Positions 52,716 through 62,879 are shown, numbered from the stretch's first letter. The stretch: 64,000 nucleotides of DNA from Acidobacteriota bacterium (GCA_013289955.1 JABCYZ010000008.1:118471-182470); one strand, 5' to 3'. The notes: generated from the sequence alone by a model not told the origin. Translations and numbers: made by a program.

Positions 52716-54191
52716 ATGAGACGAGAGATTTCCCGCCTGGCGGCACTCCTTATGGTCCTGCTTTTGTTGCCAGTGCCTGAGTGGGCCACTTGCGGCGGTG
52801 GTGGCGGAGGCGGAATGGGAGGGATGCGAGGCGGCGGTGCTCCCGGAACTCCTGGGATGGGGAGCGAGCAGGTCTACCAAGTTCCCTGGAAAATTCTCAA
52901 ACCGGAAGAGGCGCTCACTCCAGGCGGACTCGTGGTGTACTGGTTCCCGTCCTCTGTGCAAGAGTTTCAGAAATCGAGCTTGCGGAATTCGCGCAGCTTG
53001 TCTCTCTTTGCGACGGAGTGCGTCACGATGGGCGTCGCCGAGGCTAGCTCTACCTTGGGCCAAAAGTTCGTCGGTGGAGACAAGCTTCCGGTGGTCGTGC
53101 TTGCGAAAACGGACGGGACGGTGATCAACAAGCTCCAGAACAACAACGGATTCCTGAAAGTCGATGACGTCGAAAAGCTGGTGGAATCCGAAATGAAGCA
53201 GCGTGAAGAGGCCGTTAAGAACGAGCTAAAAGCGGCCAAGGAAAAAGCCAAGTCGGGCGATAAAGATGGCGCGATCCCCTTGTACAAGTCGGTGCTCGAC
53301 GAAAAATGTCTTTTCCCCGGCAAGGCGAAAGATGCGGCCAAAGAGCTGAAAAAGCTCGGCGTCGATGCCGCAGTCAGACTTTTTGACGCACCGGTTATGA
53401 ATCCCGTTCAGAGCGCCAAAATCGAAGCCGTCATGAAGCGTGGCCTTGCGGCTGAGATGAACGAAAAATACGAAGAAGCGGAGCGCCTGTACAGCGAAGC
53501 GCGCCGCATGGATCCTGCCGATCCGGCTCCGCTGCGTTATCTCGGGGAACTCTATCGCCATCACCTCGGCGATTGGGATAAGGCGCGCGTGACGTTTCAG
53601 GCCATTCTCGATATGCCCGCTGATCCGTTGTCGCGCGCGGTGGCACTGCATGGCATCGGCAAGATGACCATCCACGAAGGCGATTTCCTTAGAGGCTTGC
53701 ACCTCATGGAAGATTCCGTGCGTGAATATCCTCTGGCTTTGGCATACCGCAATTTGGCAGTCTACTGGAACTCTGAAGGCGAAGCCGCCAAGGCTGATTA
53801 CTACACGCGCGAAGCCACGAAGCTAGATCCCGCCGATCCCTACAATCTCGTTTTCGCCGCCGCTTTCCTTGCCGGCAACGGTCATGGCGACGAAGCTCTA
53901 AAGATTGCGCAGGAAAATGAAGCGATGCTGCCTGCTTCCTATAATCTCGCGGCTATCTATGCCCAGCTCGGCCAAAAGCAAAAGGCTCTCGAGCTGCTCA
54001 AACGGCATTTCTTTCAGTACGAGCGATATGAAGCGGTGCGCTCGAAGGAAATGATGGAAGCCCGCGTTGACGCCGTGTTTCTGTCGCTCCGCGAAGACCC
54101 GCAATTCATCGCGCTCACCAGCGGTGCTGACGGGAAACTCCCGGTACCGCGGGATAGCAAAATGCCCACGGTCGCGCAAGCGAAAATGTAG
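52716..54191 (+). CDS. Exported TPR-repeat protein with Gly-rich N-terminus
   Basis: A 491-residue protein. A signal peptide (SRLAALLMVLLLLPVPEWA) precedes a Gly-rich patch (CGGGGGGGMGGMRGGG) and a thioredoxin-like stretch (about 50-150, VVYWFPSSVQEFQKSSLRNS). Several TPR-type helix pairs follow (LYSEARRMDPADPAPLRYLG, TREATKLDPADPYNLVFAAA). The thioredoxin-like part lacks a CxxC motif. It is probably a periplasmic scaffold. Start ATG 52716 follows GGAGGTGAGCGCA. Confidence 0.75.
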   Translation: MRREISRLAALLMVLLLLPVPEWATCGGGGGGGMGGMRGGGAPGTPGMGSEQVYQVPWKILKPEEALTPGGLVVYWFPSSVQEFQKSSLRNSRSLSLFATECVTMGVAEASSTLGQKFVGGDKLPVVVLAKTDGTVINKLQNNNGFLKVDDVEKLVESEMKQREEAVKNELKAAKEKAKSGDKDGAIPLYKSVLDEKCLFPGKAKDAAKELKKLGVDAAVRLFDAPVMNPVQSAKIEAVMKRGLAAEMNEKYEEAERLYSEARRMDPADPAPLRYLGELYRHHLGDWDKARVTFQAILDMPADPLSRAVALHGIGKMTIHEGDFLRGLHLMEDSVREYPLALAYRNLAVYWNSEGEAAKADYYTREATKLDPADPYNLVFAAAFLAGNGHGDEALKIAQENEAMLPASYNLAAIYAQLGQKQKALELLKRHFFQYERYEAVRSKEMMEARVDAVFLSLREDPQFIALTSGADGKLPVPRDSKMPTVAQAKM

Positions 54192-54218
54192 ACGAAGGCC
54201 CTCCCCGCGCGGCTTGAT

Positions 54219-54716
54219 TTACTTGGCGCTGGGAGCGCTCTTTATAACGGGGACATCTTCTCCGAGAGCAGTGGCAAGGGAGATCAGATGATCCTGCTCG
54301 TCCTTGAGAATCTCGCGGATTAATTCGGCCATCGCGTATTCGCCCAAACTTTCGCACTGAGGGATGCGTTCCCGATAACGCCGGATAGTGGCCATCTCGT
54401 TCTCAAGATCAAAACGAAGCATTTCTTTAGGTTTCTCTGATGTCCTAACGGGCTTGGGATGGACGGTAGGCATGCCTCCAAGGTAGTCGATCTGTTCCGA
54501 GATAATGAGCGCGTGACTGAGCTCCTCTCCTGCGTGCTTCTCGAGCTCTCCGGCGATATTCATGTACTCAGCGCCGCTCAATACCTGCGAATAGATGACA
54601 TACGAGATGATGGCCTGGTATTCGCCCGCAAGATCTTCATTCAGCAGCTCGATTAATTCCGCTCGTGAGATTCGACCAGTGGAGTGGACCGTGGCTTCTT
54701 CTTTTTCAGCTTTCAA
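54219..54716 (-). CDS. Ferritin-like (bacterioferritin-related) diiron protein
   Basis: A 165-residue four-helix-bundle protein. Diiron ligand motifs: EYQAIISYVIYSQ (Glu), EKHAGEELSHALIISEQIDY (E-x-x-H) and ILKDEQDHLIS (E-x-x-H). It lacks the haem-binding Met pattern and C-terminal ends of true bacterioferritin. Likely iron storage or detoxification, or peroxide handling. It is followed by other stress-type small genes on the same strand (54799 and 55217). Confidence 0.82.
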   Translation of the reverse strand: MKAEKEEATVHSTGRISRAELIELLNEDLAGEYQAIISYVIYSQVLSGAEYMNIAGELEKHAGEELSHALIISEQIDYLGGMPTVHPKPVRTSEKPKEMLRFDLENEMATIRRYRERIPQCESLGEYAMAELIREILKDEQDHLISLATALGEDVPVIKSAPSAK

Positions 54717-54798
54717 TGTTAGCCTCCTCTAATTCTTAGATGCGAACACAATCCAAGAAGCTAGGCGGCGCTTGACACGAGACCGATGAACGATAGAC

Positions 54799-55068
54799 CT
54801 AAGCGTCTCTAACGCTGCGATAAGCTTCCTGGCCGGCTTCGACGGCGCCCGTTACGCTGGCAGTCACGTCGTCCACGGTTTCTTGCGCGCGCCGCTTCCA
54901 ACGCTTTCCTGTCGAGGCGGCATCGTCTATCCCCTTTTTTACACTGCTGGAGATATAGTCACGTGTATCCTCTCCCGAGGCTGGTGCAAAAAGCAAGGCC
55001 AGAAGCGCGCCAACTCCGATCCCCACGGCGAAGGTAGTGTATTTGTTGGCCCATTTATTGTGTCTCAT
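54799..55068 (-). CDS. YtxH-domain membrane protein
   Basis: An 89-residue protein with one transmembrane helix (FAVGIGVGALLALLFAP) followed by the YtxH signature SGEDTRDYISS and a helical tail. Members are general-stress envelope proteins of unknown mechanism. Start ATG 55068 follows GGACG. It sits between the ferritin-like and glycine-zipper genes. Confidence 0.8.
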   Translation of the reverse strand: MRHNKWANKYTTFAVGIGVGALLALLFAPASGEDTRDYISSSVKKGIDDAASTGKRWKRRAQETVDDVTASVTGAVEAGQEAYRSVRDA

Positions 55069-55216
55069 TGCGTCCGTCCTTTATGGTCGGCTTCTTTCGC
55101 CGACGCTTCATGGATGTGTTGCTTACCGCTCGTGCGTTTCCTGGAATTGTTTTTGAGATGAAAAGGAGGAAGCCGTGATGCGACTTCCTCCGCTTGGATG
55201 AAATGGACGGATTGGA

Positions 55217-55801
55217 TCAATACGAGCCGGTGGTTCCCTTGGCGGCAAGCTCGCGATTATCTGGCTGCTTGCTGTCAACGGAGGCTTCGCCCGTGGAGGA
55301 AACGTGCTCTCCGCCTGTGGCCTTGAGCACTTCCTTGGCGCGCAGGATTTCTCCAGACGTATCGCAATGAACCGAGAGAAGAATTCCGCCCTTCTTCAGA
55401 CGACCTTCGTAACGCTTGGCTTCGAATTCGGGGATACCCATGCCGATCAGCGCACCGGTGAATCCGCCGACAGCGCCGCCGACGCCCAACCCTGCCAAAC
55501 CGGCCATGATTGGACCTGCAGCGATGAATGGGCCGAGACCAGGGATGGCCAGAAGACCAACGCCCAGGAGCACCCCCAGAGTTCCGCCAATGACGCCGCC
55601 GGTGGCCACACCTGCGGCTGTACCTTCTGGCGCTTTTGAGGCCTTTTCCGTGCCCATTTCCTTGGGCACGCCGAGACTCTCGGGCAGAAGCACGGATACG
55701 TCGGAAACCGGGAAGCCGGCCTTGACGAGCGCGTCCGTGGCATTTTCGACGGCGATGCGAGTAGAGTAAATTCCAAATACGCCTACTTTTTTGGATGACA
55801 T
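55217..55801 (-). CDS. General-stress/glycine-zipper membrane protein
   Basis: A 194-residue protein. The N-terminal 45 residues (KVGVFGIYSTRIAVENATDA) form a YflT/GSP17M-like alpha/beta segment. Residues about 60-125 are a long Gly-rich hydrophobic zipper (GGVIGGTLGVLLGVGLLAIP). After it comes a second alpha/beta segment (GGILLSVHCDTSGEILRAKE) resembling the first. It is probably membrane-associated and stress-induced; the exact function is unknown. Start ATG 55801 follows AAAGGAGAAATAGA. Confidence 0.75.
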   Translation of the reverse strand: MSSKKVGVFGIYSTRIAVENATDALVKAGFPVSDVSVLLPESLGVPKEMGTEKASKAPEGTAAGVATGGVIGGTLGVLLGVGLLAIPGLGPFIAAGPIMAGLAGLGVGGAVGGFTGALIGMGIPEFEAKRYEGRLKKGGILLSVHCDTSGEILRAKEVLKATGGEHVSSTGEASVDSKQPDNRELAAKGTTGSY

Positions 55802-56107
55802 TTCTATTTCTCCTTTGTGTTCAGACTTGCTTCGATTTGTGGCCGGTTACCTCGAGACTGACAGTTCGAGTTGAGGAGACTCCTTCGTGGCAGGAGGCAA
55901 ATACGCAGACACAACAGTAGTCAAAAAGAAGAGAAAGGGCTGTCACGTTTCGGACACTTTCGGCTTCTAAATTTAGAGTGCCATTCGGGCACACTTATCC
56001 GATGTTCAGGAGGAGCTCTCTCGGCTCGGTTGAATTAAGATGTGGACAACGGAAGTCTTGTCGTAGGCTGAACGGGGCCAATGGACGGTTGCGGCGGAGA
56101 ACACGGG
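55802..56107. other. Divergent gene-free stretch upstream of the glycine-zipper gene and nagB
   Basis: Contains the ribosome binding sites of both flanking genes. No repeats, RNA or coding frame were recognised. Confidence 0.5.
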
Positions 56108-56872
56108 ATGATCGTAAAAAGATTCGAGGACAAGGGGGCTCTCGGGCGAGCCGCGGCAGATCAGGCGGGGCTTGCCATATGCAGAGCTATTAACGAGCTG
56201 GGGCGAGCACGGATTGTGGCGGCCACGGGGGCGTCGCAGTTGGAATTTCTGGATGCGTTGACGCGAAGAAAAGACATTGATTGGCAGTGCGTCGAGATGT
56301 TTCATCTGGATGAGTACATCGGACTCCCAATGGCGCACCCGGCCAGTTTTCGCAAATTTCTGCTTGAAAATTTTATTCAGAAAACGGGGATTACGAAGTA
56401 TCACCTGCTCGACGGCGAAGGCGATGCGCCGGAAGCTGCTCGGCAGACGGGAGCGATTTTGAACGCGGCACTGATTGATATTGCGTTCGTGGGGATTGGT
56501 GAGAATGGGCATCTGGCGTTCAACGATCCCCCGGCGGATTTTGAGAGCGAGGCGGCTTATCTGATAGTCCAGTTGGACGAAGCTTGCAGGCGGCAACAAG
56601 TGGGCGAGGGGTGGTTCGCTGATATTTCGGAAGTGCCGCAGAAGGCGATCTCTATGTCTGTGCGGCAGGTCCTGAAGGCGCGCGAGATTCTTGCGGTGGT
56701 GCCAGATGCCCGGAAAGCGAACGCCGTGAAGCTTTGTTTCGAGGGAGAGATTGGCCGGATGGCGCCCGCTTCGATATTGCGGACGCATGCGCGGGCGACG
56801 GTTTATTTGGATAGAGAGTCGGCGGCTCTTTTGAGTCCCATGACTCTTGCTGCGTTTGCGCCACAAGCGTAA
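56108..56872 (+). CDS. nagB: Glucosamine-6-phosphate deaminase
   Basis: A 254-residue NagB-family isomerase. Landmarks: [20 protein letters not shown] (catalytic Asp), then [15 protein letters not shown] (the family signature with the catalytic His and Asp neighbours). It converts glucosamine 6-phosphate to fructose 6-phosphate and ammonia. The frame opens at 56081, but the ATG at 56108 with GGAG nine bases upstream fits the family start. The segment DADFLS-type allosteric tail of the E. coli enzyme is not present; the protein is about 10 residues shorter. Confidence 0.88.
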   Translation: MIVKRFEDKGALGRAAADQAGLAICRAINELGRARIVAATGASQLEFLDALTRRKDIDWQCVEMFHLDEYIGLPMAHPASFRKFLLENFIQKTGITKYHLLDGEGDAPEAARQTGAILNAALIDIAFVGIGENGHLAFNDPPADFESEAAYLIVQLDEACRRQQVGEGWFADISEVPQKAISMSVRQVLKAREILAVVPDARKANAVKLCFEGEIGRMAPASILRTHARATVYLDRESAALLSPMTLAAFAPQA

Positions 56873-56990
56873 AGCTAGCGTTGCGATGAACTACCAGAGG
56901 CTCGCGCGGGAACAGCGAGCTTCAGAGGGTCGAAGGGAATCGACCCTCCGGAACCGGATTCGCGCGCACTGGATGCGGCGGCGAAGGGCT

Positions 56991-57494
56991 TCAGAAATGG
57001 ACGACGGCGCTCAAGGAGATGCGCGTGCAGTTGGCGGTGCCGCCGGAATCATGCAGACCGACATAGTCGAGCTGGGGCCGCAACGCCACGTGAGGCAGAA
57101 CGCCGATGTCAACGCCGCCGCCAAAACTGTAGGCGAAGTTGGTGTTGGAAGGGCCCCCGCCGCCGTTGGTCAAATGCCCGGCACCCGCGAGGAATTGCAC
57201 AAAAGGAGTGAGCTTCGTTGGGTTCCGCATGTTGATGCGCGGGCCGAACATGAAGGTGTATGTGTCGAGCGAAACGCCGCCGGGAGAGCCGTGGTAGCCG
57301 CCAACGTCACCGACGATACCCAGGTAAGGGATGGGGTTGTAGGCGACTGACCCGCTGATGCCGTTCTGATTGACGCCGCCGGAGCCGCCCAAGCGGAAGT
57401 AAGAGTAGCCAACCGAGGCGTCCACGGAGGACTGGGCGTGTGACGGAACGGCAAAGAGGAACAGCCCCAAGCCAAGTAAGAACAGCCGTTTCAT
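56991..57494 (-). CDS. Small outer-membrane beta-barrel protein
   Basis: A 167-residue protein with a signal peptide (MKRLFLLGLGLFLFAVPSHAQ) and an OmpA/OmpX-like eight-strand barrel pattern (VDASVGYSYFRLGGSGG, GISGSVAYNPIPYLGIVGDV), ending RISLSAVVHF with a terminal Phe. The start is ATG 57494 with AAGGA upstream; a longer frame from 57590 is not needed. Function unknown, probably structural or adhesive. Confidence 0.78.
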   Translation of the reverse strand: MKRLFLLGLGLFLFAVPSHAQSSVDASVGYSYFRLGGSGGVNQNGISGSVAYNPIPYLGIVGDVGGYHGSPGGVSLDTYTFMFGPRINMRNPTKLTPFVQFLAGAGHLTNGGGGPSNTNFAYSFGGGVDIGVLPHVALRPQLDYVGLHDSGGTANCTRISLSAVVHF

Positions 57495-57677
57495 AGGTAT
57501 AGAGTCCTTTCGAAAGTAAATGAGCGTTAAAAACTGAGCCCCCAAGGGTACGGTTGGCAGGGTAGGAGGCCGCCCCCTAGGATCATCCATTTTGATGCAA
57601 TTTGGAAGCGTTTGGCAGGGGAAGGCGGGAAGTTTTCCTGGGGTGAAATAGCGGTCGAGAAGGCGCCCGCCTTACGG

Positions 57678-58328
57678 TCAGACCGCCGCCGGGGCGGGTG
57701 CACAGGCGGTTTTTGCGTCCAGCGTTTTCCTGAGATCCAGGATCATTTGAGCGACGCACTGATCTCCGGTCGCCGTATTGATCATGGCGTGGTAAGCGGT
57801 GCGGTCGGGCCATTCGACATGGAAATATTTCTGGATGAACTCGACGCGCTCGTGATCGACGGTATCGACGCGCTCTTCCGCTTCCTTCTCGGTTTTGCCG
57901 CGAGCGATGAGGCGGCGCACTTTATCCTCTCTCGAGGCATAGAGAAACACGCGTAAGGTGTCCTGGCGGTTCCTGAGAAAATGCTGCGAGCCTCGCCCGA
58001 CGATTACACAGTCGCCGGTTTTGGCCGCGTGTTGGACGACACGTTCGGTAATCTTCAAAATACTTTCACTGTCGACGACGTTAAGTTTGTGCGCGTTGAG
58101 ACTTCCTTCGTAACTCCCGCGCAAAAAGGATTTGAAGAGCCGGTAGTAGAGAGGGTCGGTGCGTTCCTCGCGGACCTGGACAATCTCTTTGGGACAATTC
58201 GCAAGCCTGGCGATCTCCTCCGTCAGTTCCTGATCCCAAAGTTTCCAGCCCAGTTGCCTGGCAAGGAGTTGAGCAATTTCGCCGCCGCCGCTTCCGTATT
58301 CACGCTCAATCGTGAGTATTCTGATCAT
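57678..58328 (-). CDS. Cytidylate-kinase-like family protein
   Basis: A 216-residue P-loop kinase of the cytidylate-kinase-like group. The N-terminal P-loop region reads TIEREYGSGGGEIAQLLA, the usual Cmk GxxGxGK being modified. VIVGRGSQHFL and VFLYASREDKVRRLIARG are family landmarks. Two adjacent ATGs occur (58334 and 58328); I chose the second, which is better spaced from AAGGG. The substrate is uncertain; the family is widespread but poorly characterised. Confidence 0.78.
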   Translation of the reverse strand: MIRILTIEREYGSGGGEIAQLLARQLGWKLWDQELTEEIARLANCPKEIVQVREERTDPLYYRLFKSFLRGSYEGSLNAHKLNVVDSESILKITERVVQHAAKTGDCVIVGRGSQHFLRNRQDTLRVFLYASREDKVRRLIARGKTEKEAEERVDTVDHERVEFIQKYFHVEWPDRTAYHAMINTATGDQCVAQMILDLRKTLDAKTACAPAPAAV

Positions 58329-58389
58329 CTGCATCCCTTGAGCCCACAAACAGCCAAGTATGATCCTACTGCAAATGAGTTCATTTCGC

Positions 58390-59982
58390 TTATTCTGCCA
58401 AAACCCTGCCACCGCCGGGATCGTTCGCCTTCAGAAGAAAGGCGAGGAAAAACATGATCCCCGAGACCACGCAAAGAACCATAAAGATGTCGATATAGGC
58501 TAAGGTCGTGGCCTGCGCTTGCACCCCCTGGTAAATCGTGGCGACGGCTCGCGCATAAGCTTCATGCGCGCCAATACCCGAGTGCGCCAAATGCTCGGCA
58601 AGGCCATTCGCGGAATTTTGGAAATTGGGATTGTCGGGCCGCGCGTATTCCACCAGCCGGGCTTGATGGAGTTGTGCGCGGCGCGCAATCAGCGTGGTAA
58701 CCAGCGAGGTTCCCACGCTGCTTCCTATATTGCGCATGAAGTTGGCGATCCCGGCGACGGCGTTGTTTTTTTCCGGCGCGATACCGATGTAAGCAACTAA
58801 CGTAATCGGCGTGAACAGGAAGCCCAATCCGATCACCTGGGTGATGCGCAGCATGGTGGCGGCGTTGAAGCTGATCTGCAAATCAATGCGTTGCGTGGAA
58901 TAGTACATAGCCACGGACAAGGCCAGCCAGCCAAAGGCAATCAGGTAGCGCGCCTGGATCTTCGTTGTAAGTTGGCCGACGAGGGGCGTCTCGAAGAGTA
59001 AGACTAGTCCTCCGGTGGAAAGCGCAAAGCCGGCGAGTTGCGAGGTGTAGCCGACAAGGGTTTGCAGGAATTGCGGCATCAGGACAAGGCTGCTGAACAA
59101 CAGGATGCCCAGGACGAACAACATCAGGCTGGCACTGGCGAAGTTGAAACTCCTGAACATATGGACGTCAATGATGGGCGCTTTGTGAAACCACTCCCAG
59201 ATCACCAGAGAGATGAGACAGACGGTGGCGACAATGATGAGAGTCGTGATGAAGTGCGAGCCGAACCAGTCGTCTTCCTGGCCCTTATCGAGCAAAATTT
59301 GTAGGGCTCCAACACCCAAAGCCAGCAAAGCGATGCCGATGTAGTCCAGTTTCACTCCCGCTGACCTGACGCGTGCCAAATAGGGCGGATCTTCTACGAC
59401 ACGGCGCACCAGAAACCAGGTCATTATCCCAACCGGGATGTTGATAAAAAAAATCCAGCGCCAGGAATAGTTGAAAGTGATCCAGCCGCCGAGGGTCGGG
59501 CCGATGGTGGGTGCAGTGATGGCGGTGATGCCGTACAGAGCAAATGCCAGGCCGCGTTGATGAGGCGGAAAAGTGTCTGCGAGAATGGCTTGAGCCATAG
59601 GCTGAAGTCCGCCGCCGCCCGCACCTTGCAAGACGCGGAAGAGAAGAAGAAAACCGAGACTCGGCGCAAAACCGCAAAGCAGGGAACTCACCGTAAAAAT
59701 ACCCAAACACGTCATGAAAAAGCGCTTCCGTCCGAAGGTGTTGGCGAACCATCCACTGATCGGGAGAATGATGGCATTCGAGACGAGATAGGAAGTCAGG
59801 ACCCAGGTGCTCTGGTCGTTGCTCGCGCCCAAATTGCCAGCCATGTAGGGCAGGGCCACGTTGGCGATGCTCGTGTCCAGAACCTCCATGAACGCGGCCA
59901 GCGCCACGACAACGGCGATGAGCCAGGGATTGAATTTGGGCTTCCAGACGTCCTGGTCGAGGGTGAGCGCTGCGGAGCTCAT
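58390..59982 (-). CDS. DHA2-family multidrug efflux transporter (EmrB-like)
   Basis: A 530-residue major-facilitator protein with 14 hydrophobic segments. Family motifs include VLDTSIANVALPYMAGNLG in TM1 and RVLQGAGGGGLQPMAQAILA in TM4-5. It probably exports drugs or hydrophobic metabolites with the adaptor and outer-membrane channel encoded upstream. The start overlaps the adaptor gene by 4 bases, and it is last in the three-gene operon. Confidence 0.9.
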   Translation of the reverse strand: MSSAALTLDQDVWKPKFNPWLIAVVVALAAFMEVLDTSIANVALPYMAGNLGASNDQSTWVLTSYLVSNAIILPISGWFANTFGRKRFFMTCLGIFTVSSLLCGFAPSLGFLLLFRVLQGAGGGGLQPMAQAILADTFPPHQRGLAFALYGITAITAPTIGPTLGGWITFNYSWRWIFFINIPVGIMTWFLVRRVVEDPPYLARVRSAGVKLDYIGIALLALGVGALQILLDKGQEDDWFGSHFITTLIIVATVCLISLVIWEWFHKAPIIDVHMFRSFNFASASLMLFVLGILLFSSLVLMPQFLQTLVGYTSQLAGFALSTGGLVLLFETPLVGQLTTKIQARYLIAFGWLALSVAMYYSTQRIDLQISFNAATMLRITQVIGLGFLFTPITLVAYIGIAPEKNNAVAGIANFMRNIGSSVGTSLVTTLIARRAQLHQARLVEYARPDNPNFQNSANGLAEHLAHSGIGAHEAYARAVATIYQGVQAQATTLAYIDIFMVLCVVSGIMFFLAFLLKANDPGGGRVLAE

Positions 59983-61253
59983 TTGAGGTACACATCGGGG
60001 ACCACGTTCATGCCGGGCCGAAGCTGACGCTCGTGATTTTCTCCCGGTTCGAGAACGATCTTTACGGGAATTCTTTGAACGATTTTGACGTAGTTCCCGG
60101 TGGCATTTTCCGGGGGAAGCAGACTGAAGAGCGGGCCCGTGGCGCCGGCTATGCTGTCAACGTGGCCTTTCAGGGTGCGCCCGGTGGAATCGATATGAAT
60201 GTCCGCTTTCTGCCCGACCTGCATATGCTTCAGTTGGGTCTCCTTGAAATTGGCGGTGACCCAGACTTCGTCGAGAGGGACGACCGTAAGCAGTTGTTGC
60301 CCAGCTTGCACGTTCAGCCCGACGACAACGGTTTTGTTCACTTCACCGGAAACCGGCGCGACAATTTTGGTGTAGTCCAGGTTCAGCTGGGCCTGCTCGA
60401 GCAGCGCGCGCTTTTGCTCAACATCGGCGACAGCTGCGCGCGCGCGTGCTTGGCTCGACGACACCTGCTGCGGCCCGGTTTCCGCGTAACGATGGTTGGC
60501 ATCGGCTTGCACCTGGCGGCTGAGGGCTTGCTCCACGAACTGCTGCGCCGCCGATTCATTGGCGTGGGCCGCCGCAACGGCCGCGGTGCTGGATCTGGCG
60601 GCAGCCAATGCTTGATCGTAAATCTGTTCGGCCACTTCCTTTTTATCCACGAGCTGCTTGTATCGGCGCAAATCGTCTTGCACCTTGACGTCGTTGGCCT
60701 CGACTTGTTCGAGCTGGGCATGCGCGGCGGTCAGCTGCCTTTGAGCGGCAATCACTCCGGCTTTGGTGTTTTCGATATCGGAGGCGGTGGATTCGAGCTG
60801 GCTCGAACTGTTCACCGAAGTGATCGGTACCGTTATATTGAGCGATTGCGCCGTAGCTACGGCATTGGCGAGGTTGGCCTGCGCCTGCGCCACAGCAACT
60901 TCATAGTCTTTCGGATCGATCTCGACGAGCAGGGCGCCTTTCTCGACCCATTGGTTGTCATCTACATTGACCTTGATCACGTAGCCGGAAATGCGCGCGC
61001 TGACGGGGTAGAGGTGGACGTCCGCTTGGGCGTCATCGGTGGACTCGTAGCTGCTGAGATAGCGCCACAAAAACACGCCACCAACAATAACCAAGAGGAC
61101 GACGATCAGAATCACGATGTTTCTGCGGCGCTTGGTATTTGGGCGCGCAGGCGGCGTATAACGCGCGTCCGCCAAAGGGGAAGGATCTACAGAGGATTCT
61201 TCGTGACCTCCGCCAGGCACCGAACGGGGTGGCTTCTCGTCCGCCATGTTCAT
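59979..61253 (-). CDS. HlyD/EmrA-family membrane-fusion protein
   Basis: A 424-residue adaptor. A Pro-rich cytoplasmic N-terminus precedes one transmembrane helix (NIVILIVVLLVIVGGVFLW), a lipoyl half-motif (ISGYVIKVNVDDNQWVEKGA), a long coiled-coil hairpin (about 120-270) and the second lipoyl half (IVAPVSGEVNKTVVVGLNVQ). It links the DHA2 pump to the TolC-type channel. It overlaps both neighbours by 4 bases, so all three are translationally coupled. Confidence 0.9.
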   Translation of the reverse strand: MNMADEKPPRSVPGGGHEESSVDPSPLADARYTPPARPNTKRRRNIVILIVVLLVIVGGVFLWRYLSSYESTDDAQADVHLYPVSARISGYVIKVNVDDNQWVEKGALLVEIDPKDYEVAVAQAQANLANAVATAQSLNITVPITSVNSSSQLESTASDIENTKAGVIAAQRQLTAAHAQLEQVEANDVKVQDDLRRYKQLVDKKEVAEQIYDQALAAARSSTAAVAAAHANESAAQQFVEQALSRQVQADANHRYAETGPQQVSSSQARARAAVADVEQKRALLEQAQLNLDYTKIVAPVSGEVNKTVVVGLNVQAGQQLLTVVPLDEVWVTANFKETQLKHMQVGQKADIHIDSTGRTLKGHVDSIAGATGPLFSLLPPENATGNYVKIVQRIPVKIVLEPGENHERQLRPGMNVVPDVYLK

Positions 61254-62689
61254 TGTCCTTTGAAATACTCTTTGACGCCCTCTTCCGCGATACCGAGAGC
61301 GCGAGCGAGAGAGATTTTTGCAAAATTGAAGCTGTAAAGACTAGAGATGTATTGTTCGTGCGCGCTCGCCACCGCTTCCTGCGATTGCACGACTTCGACT
61401 GTATCGGTAACGCCTGCGCTGAAACGATCGCGTGACTGGAGCAGGGTCTGTTCGGCGAGATCAATATTGCTGCGCGCCACGCTGACGAGATCCGCCGAGG
61501 ACTGCAAGTTCAGCAGAGCGGTGCGGACGTCGGAGTCGATCTGCGCGCGCAGGTTGTCGAGTCGCTCGCGAGTCTGTGCGAGTCTGGCATCGGCTTCCAA
61601 AACGTCGCCGTGAACGCTGCCGCCTTGAAAAATCGGAATCGACAAAGTTCCCCGGACGTCGAAAACCTGCGATGCCGTGGAGGGGTGCGCGCCTCCGTCC
61701 CCAACGTCCGCGTTAAAGGCAAGCGACGGAAGATAGCCGGCCACGGCGGCCTTGCGGGAGAATTCCGCTGACCGCACGTCGGTCATGGCGGCGAGGTAGT
61801 CCGAGCGCGAAGCAAAGGCGCGTTTCAGGGCCTCATCCGTGGTGATGCCTTCGAACGGCTGGTAGGGTGATTTGTCCGTTAGCTCGAATTCCTGGCCGGG
61901 AGCCAAGCCGATCACCCGCGCCACGGTCAGCTTCTGGATAGCGAGGTTGTTCTTGGCTTGGATCAACTGCTGCTGGCGGGTCTGAAGCTCTACTTTGGCG
62001 CGGAGGCCGTCTATGGCCGGCGAGGTGCCGGCATTCACCTGGTCGTTCGCTTGATCGAACAGCGCCTGCGCTGTCTTGACTTGCGCTTCAGCCGTTTCAA
62101 TACGGGCTTCGTCGGCAATGGCCTGCAAATAGGTATAGCCCACGGCGAGCACAACGAGGTCCCGCGCGTCTTTGAAAGCGTACTCGGTGGACTTCAAGTT
62201 CTGCGTGGCAGCTCGGGTTGCGTTGATCGACTTCCAATCAAACAGGGACTGGGTCACGGCTACGCGAGCGTCAAAATAGGAAAACGGACCCACCGAAGGC
62301 GGGATTTTGACTCCGCCAAGACTGGTAATCCCGAGCTCTGCGAGATTGATTTTCGAGTCCGCTATATAGGGTGCCGCGGTCACGTGCGGAAGAAGAGCGC
62401 TCAATTGTTCCCATCGCTGGCCGCGGGCCGCACCAATGTCTGCGCTCGAAAGCAGGAGTCCTAGATTCTGTCTCAAACCGCGATCGATGGCCTCGCGCAA
62501 CGAAAGCGGGATGACCACGGGAACCAGCTTTGCCGGGACGCTGCCAGCGAAGGGACTCACTCCTTGTGTTCCAGGTATGGGTTGGCCGGGCGAGGAGGTC
62601 GCCTCGGTTTGGGCAAGCGATGTCGCTGCTCCCCACGACAGGGCTCCGGCGAGCAGCAGCGCGGGGACGGGTCCATGACTGGGCTTCAA
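61250..62689 (-). CDS. TolC-family outer-membrane efflux protein
   Basis: A 479-residue channel protein, first gene of the operon. The start is TTG 62689 after AAGGAGGCTCCC; a longer frame to 62788 lacks this site. A signal peptide (VPALLLAGALSWGAATSLAQ) precedes the two TolC repeats, with long helical stretches (LKVELQTRQQQLI-like and ADARLAQTRERLDNLRAQID). It would form the outer-membrane part of the tripartite EmrAB-type system. Confidence 0.9.
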   Translation of the reverse strand: MKPSHGPVPALLLAGALSWGAATSLAQTEATSSPGQPIPGTQGVSPFAGSVPAKLVPVVIPLSLREAIDRGLRQNLGLLLSSADIGAARGQRWEQLSALLPHVTAAPYIADSKINLAELGITSLGGVKIPPSVGPFSYFDARVAVTQSLFDWKSINATRAATQNLKSTEYAFKDARDLVVLAVGYTYLQAIADEARIETAEAQVKTAQALFDQANDQVNAGTSPAIDGLRAKVELQTRQQQLIQAKNNLAIQKLTVARVIGLAPGQEFELTDKSPYQPFEGITTDEALKRAFASRSDYLAAMTDVRSAEFSRKAAVAGYLPSLAFNADVGDGGAHPSTASQVFDVRGTLSIPIFQGGSVHGDVLEADARLAQTRERLDNLRAQIDSDVRTALLNLQSSADLVSVARSNIDLAEQTLLQSRDRFSAGVTDTVEVVQSQEAVASAHEQYISSLYSFNFAKISLARALGIAEEGVKEYFKGQ

Positions 62690-62879
62690 GGGAGCCTCCT
62701 TGGCCTGGCATTTAGCTAAGTGGCGGTGCCGGGGGCCATATCCTAGTCCGGTCGGCGATTCCGGGCAATCCGCATCTTCCCAGCCCACCTTCGATTCTTT
62801 CAGGATGGTGCAACGATAGAGTTTTTCGCTGAAGGTACTTTGTCCATCAACAGTGAAGAGCGGGGTTGTATACGGGAAC

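Noticed and set aside
60033..61337. 434-residue plus-strand frame opposite the HlyD-type adaptor gene
   Set aside because: The adaptor is firmly supported by motifs and by overlaps with both neighbours; the opposite frame is a shadow.
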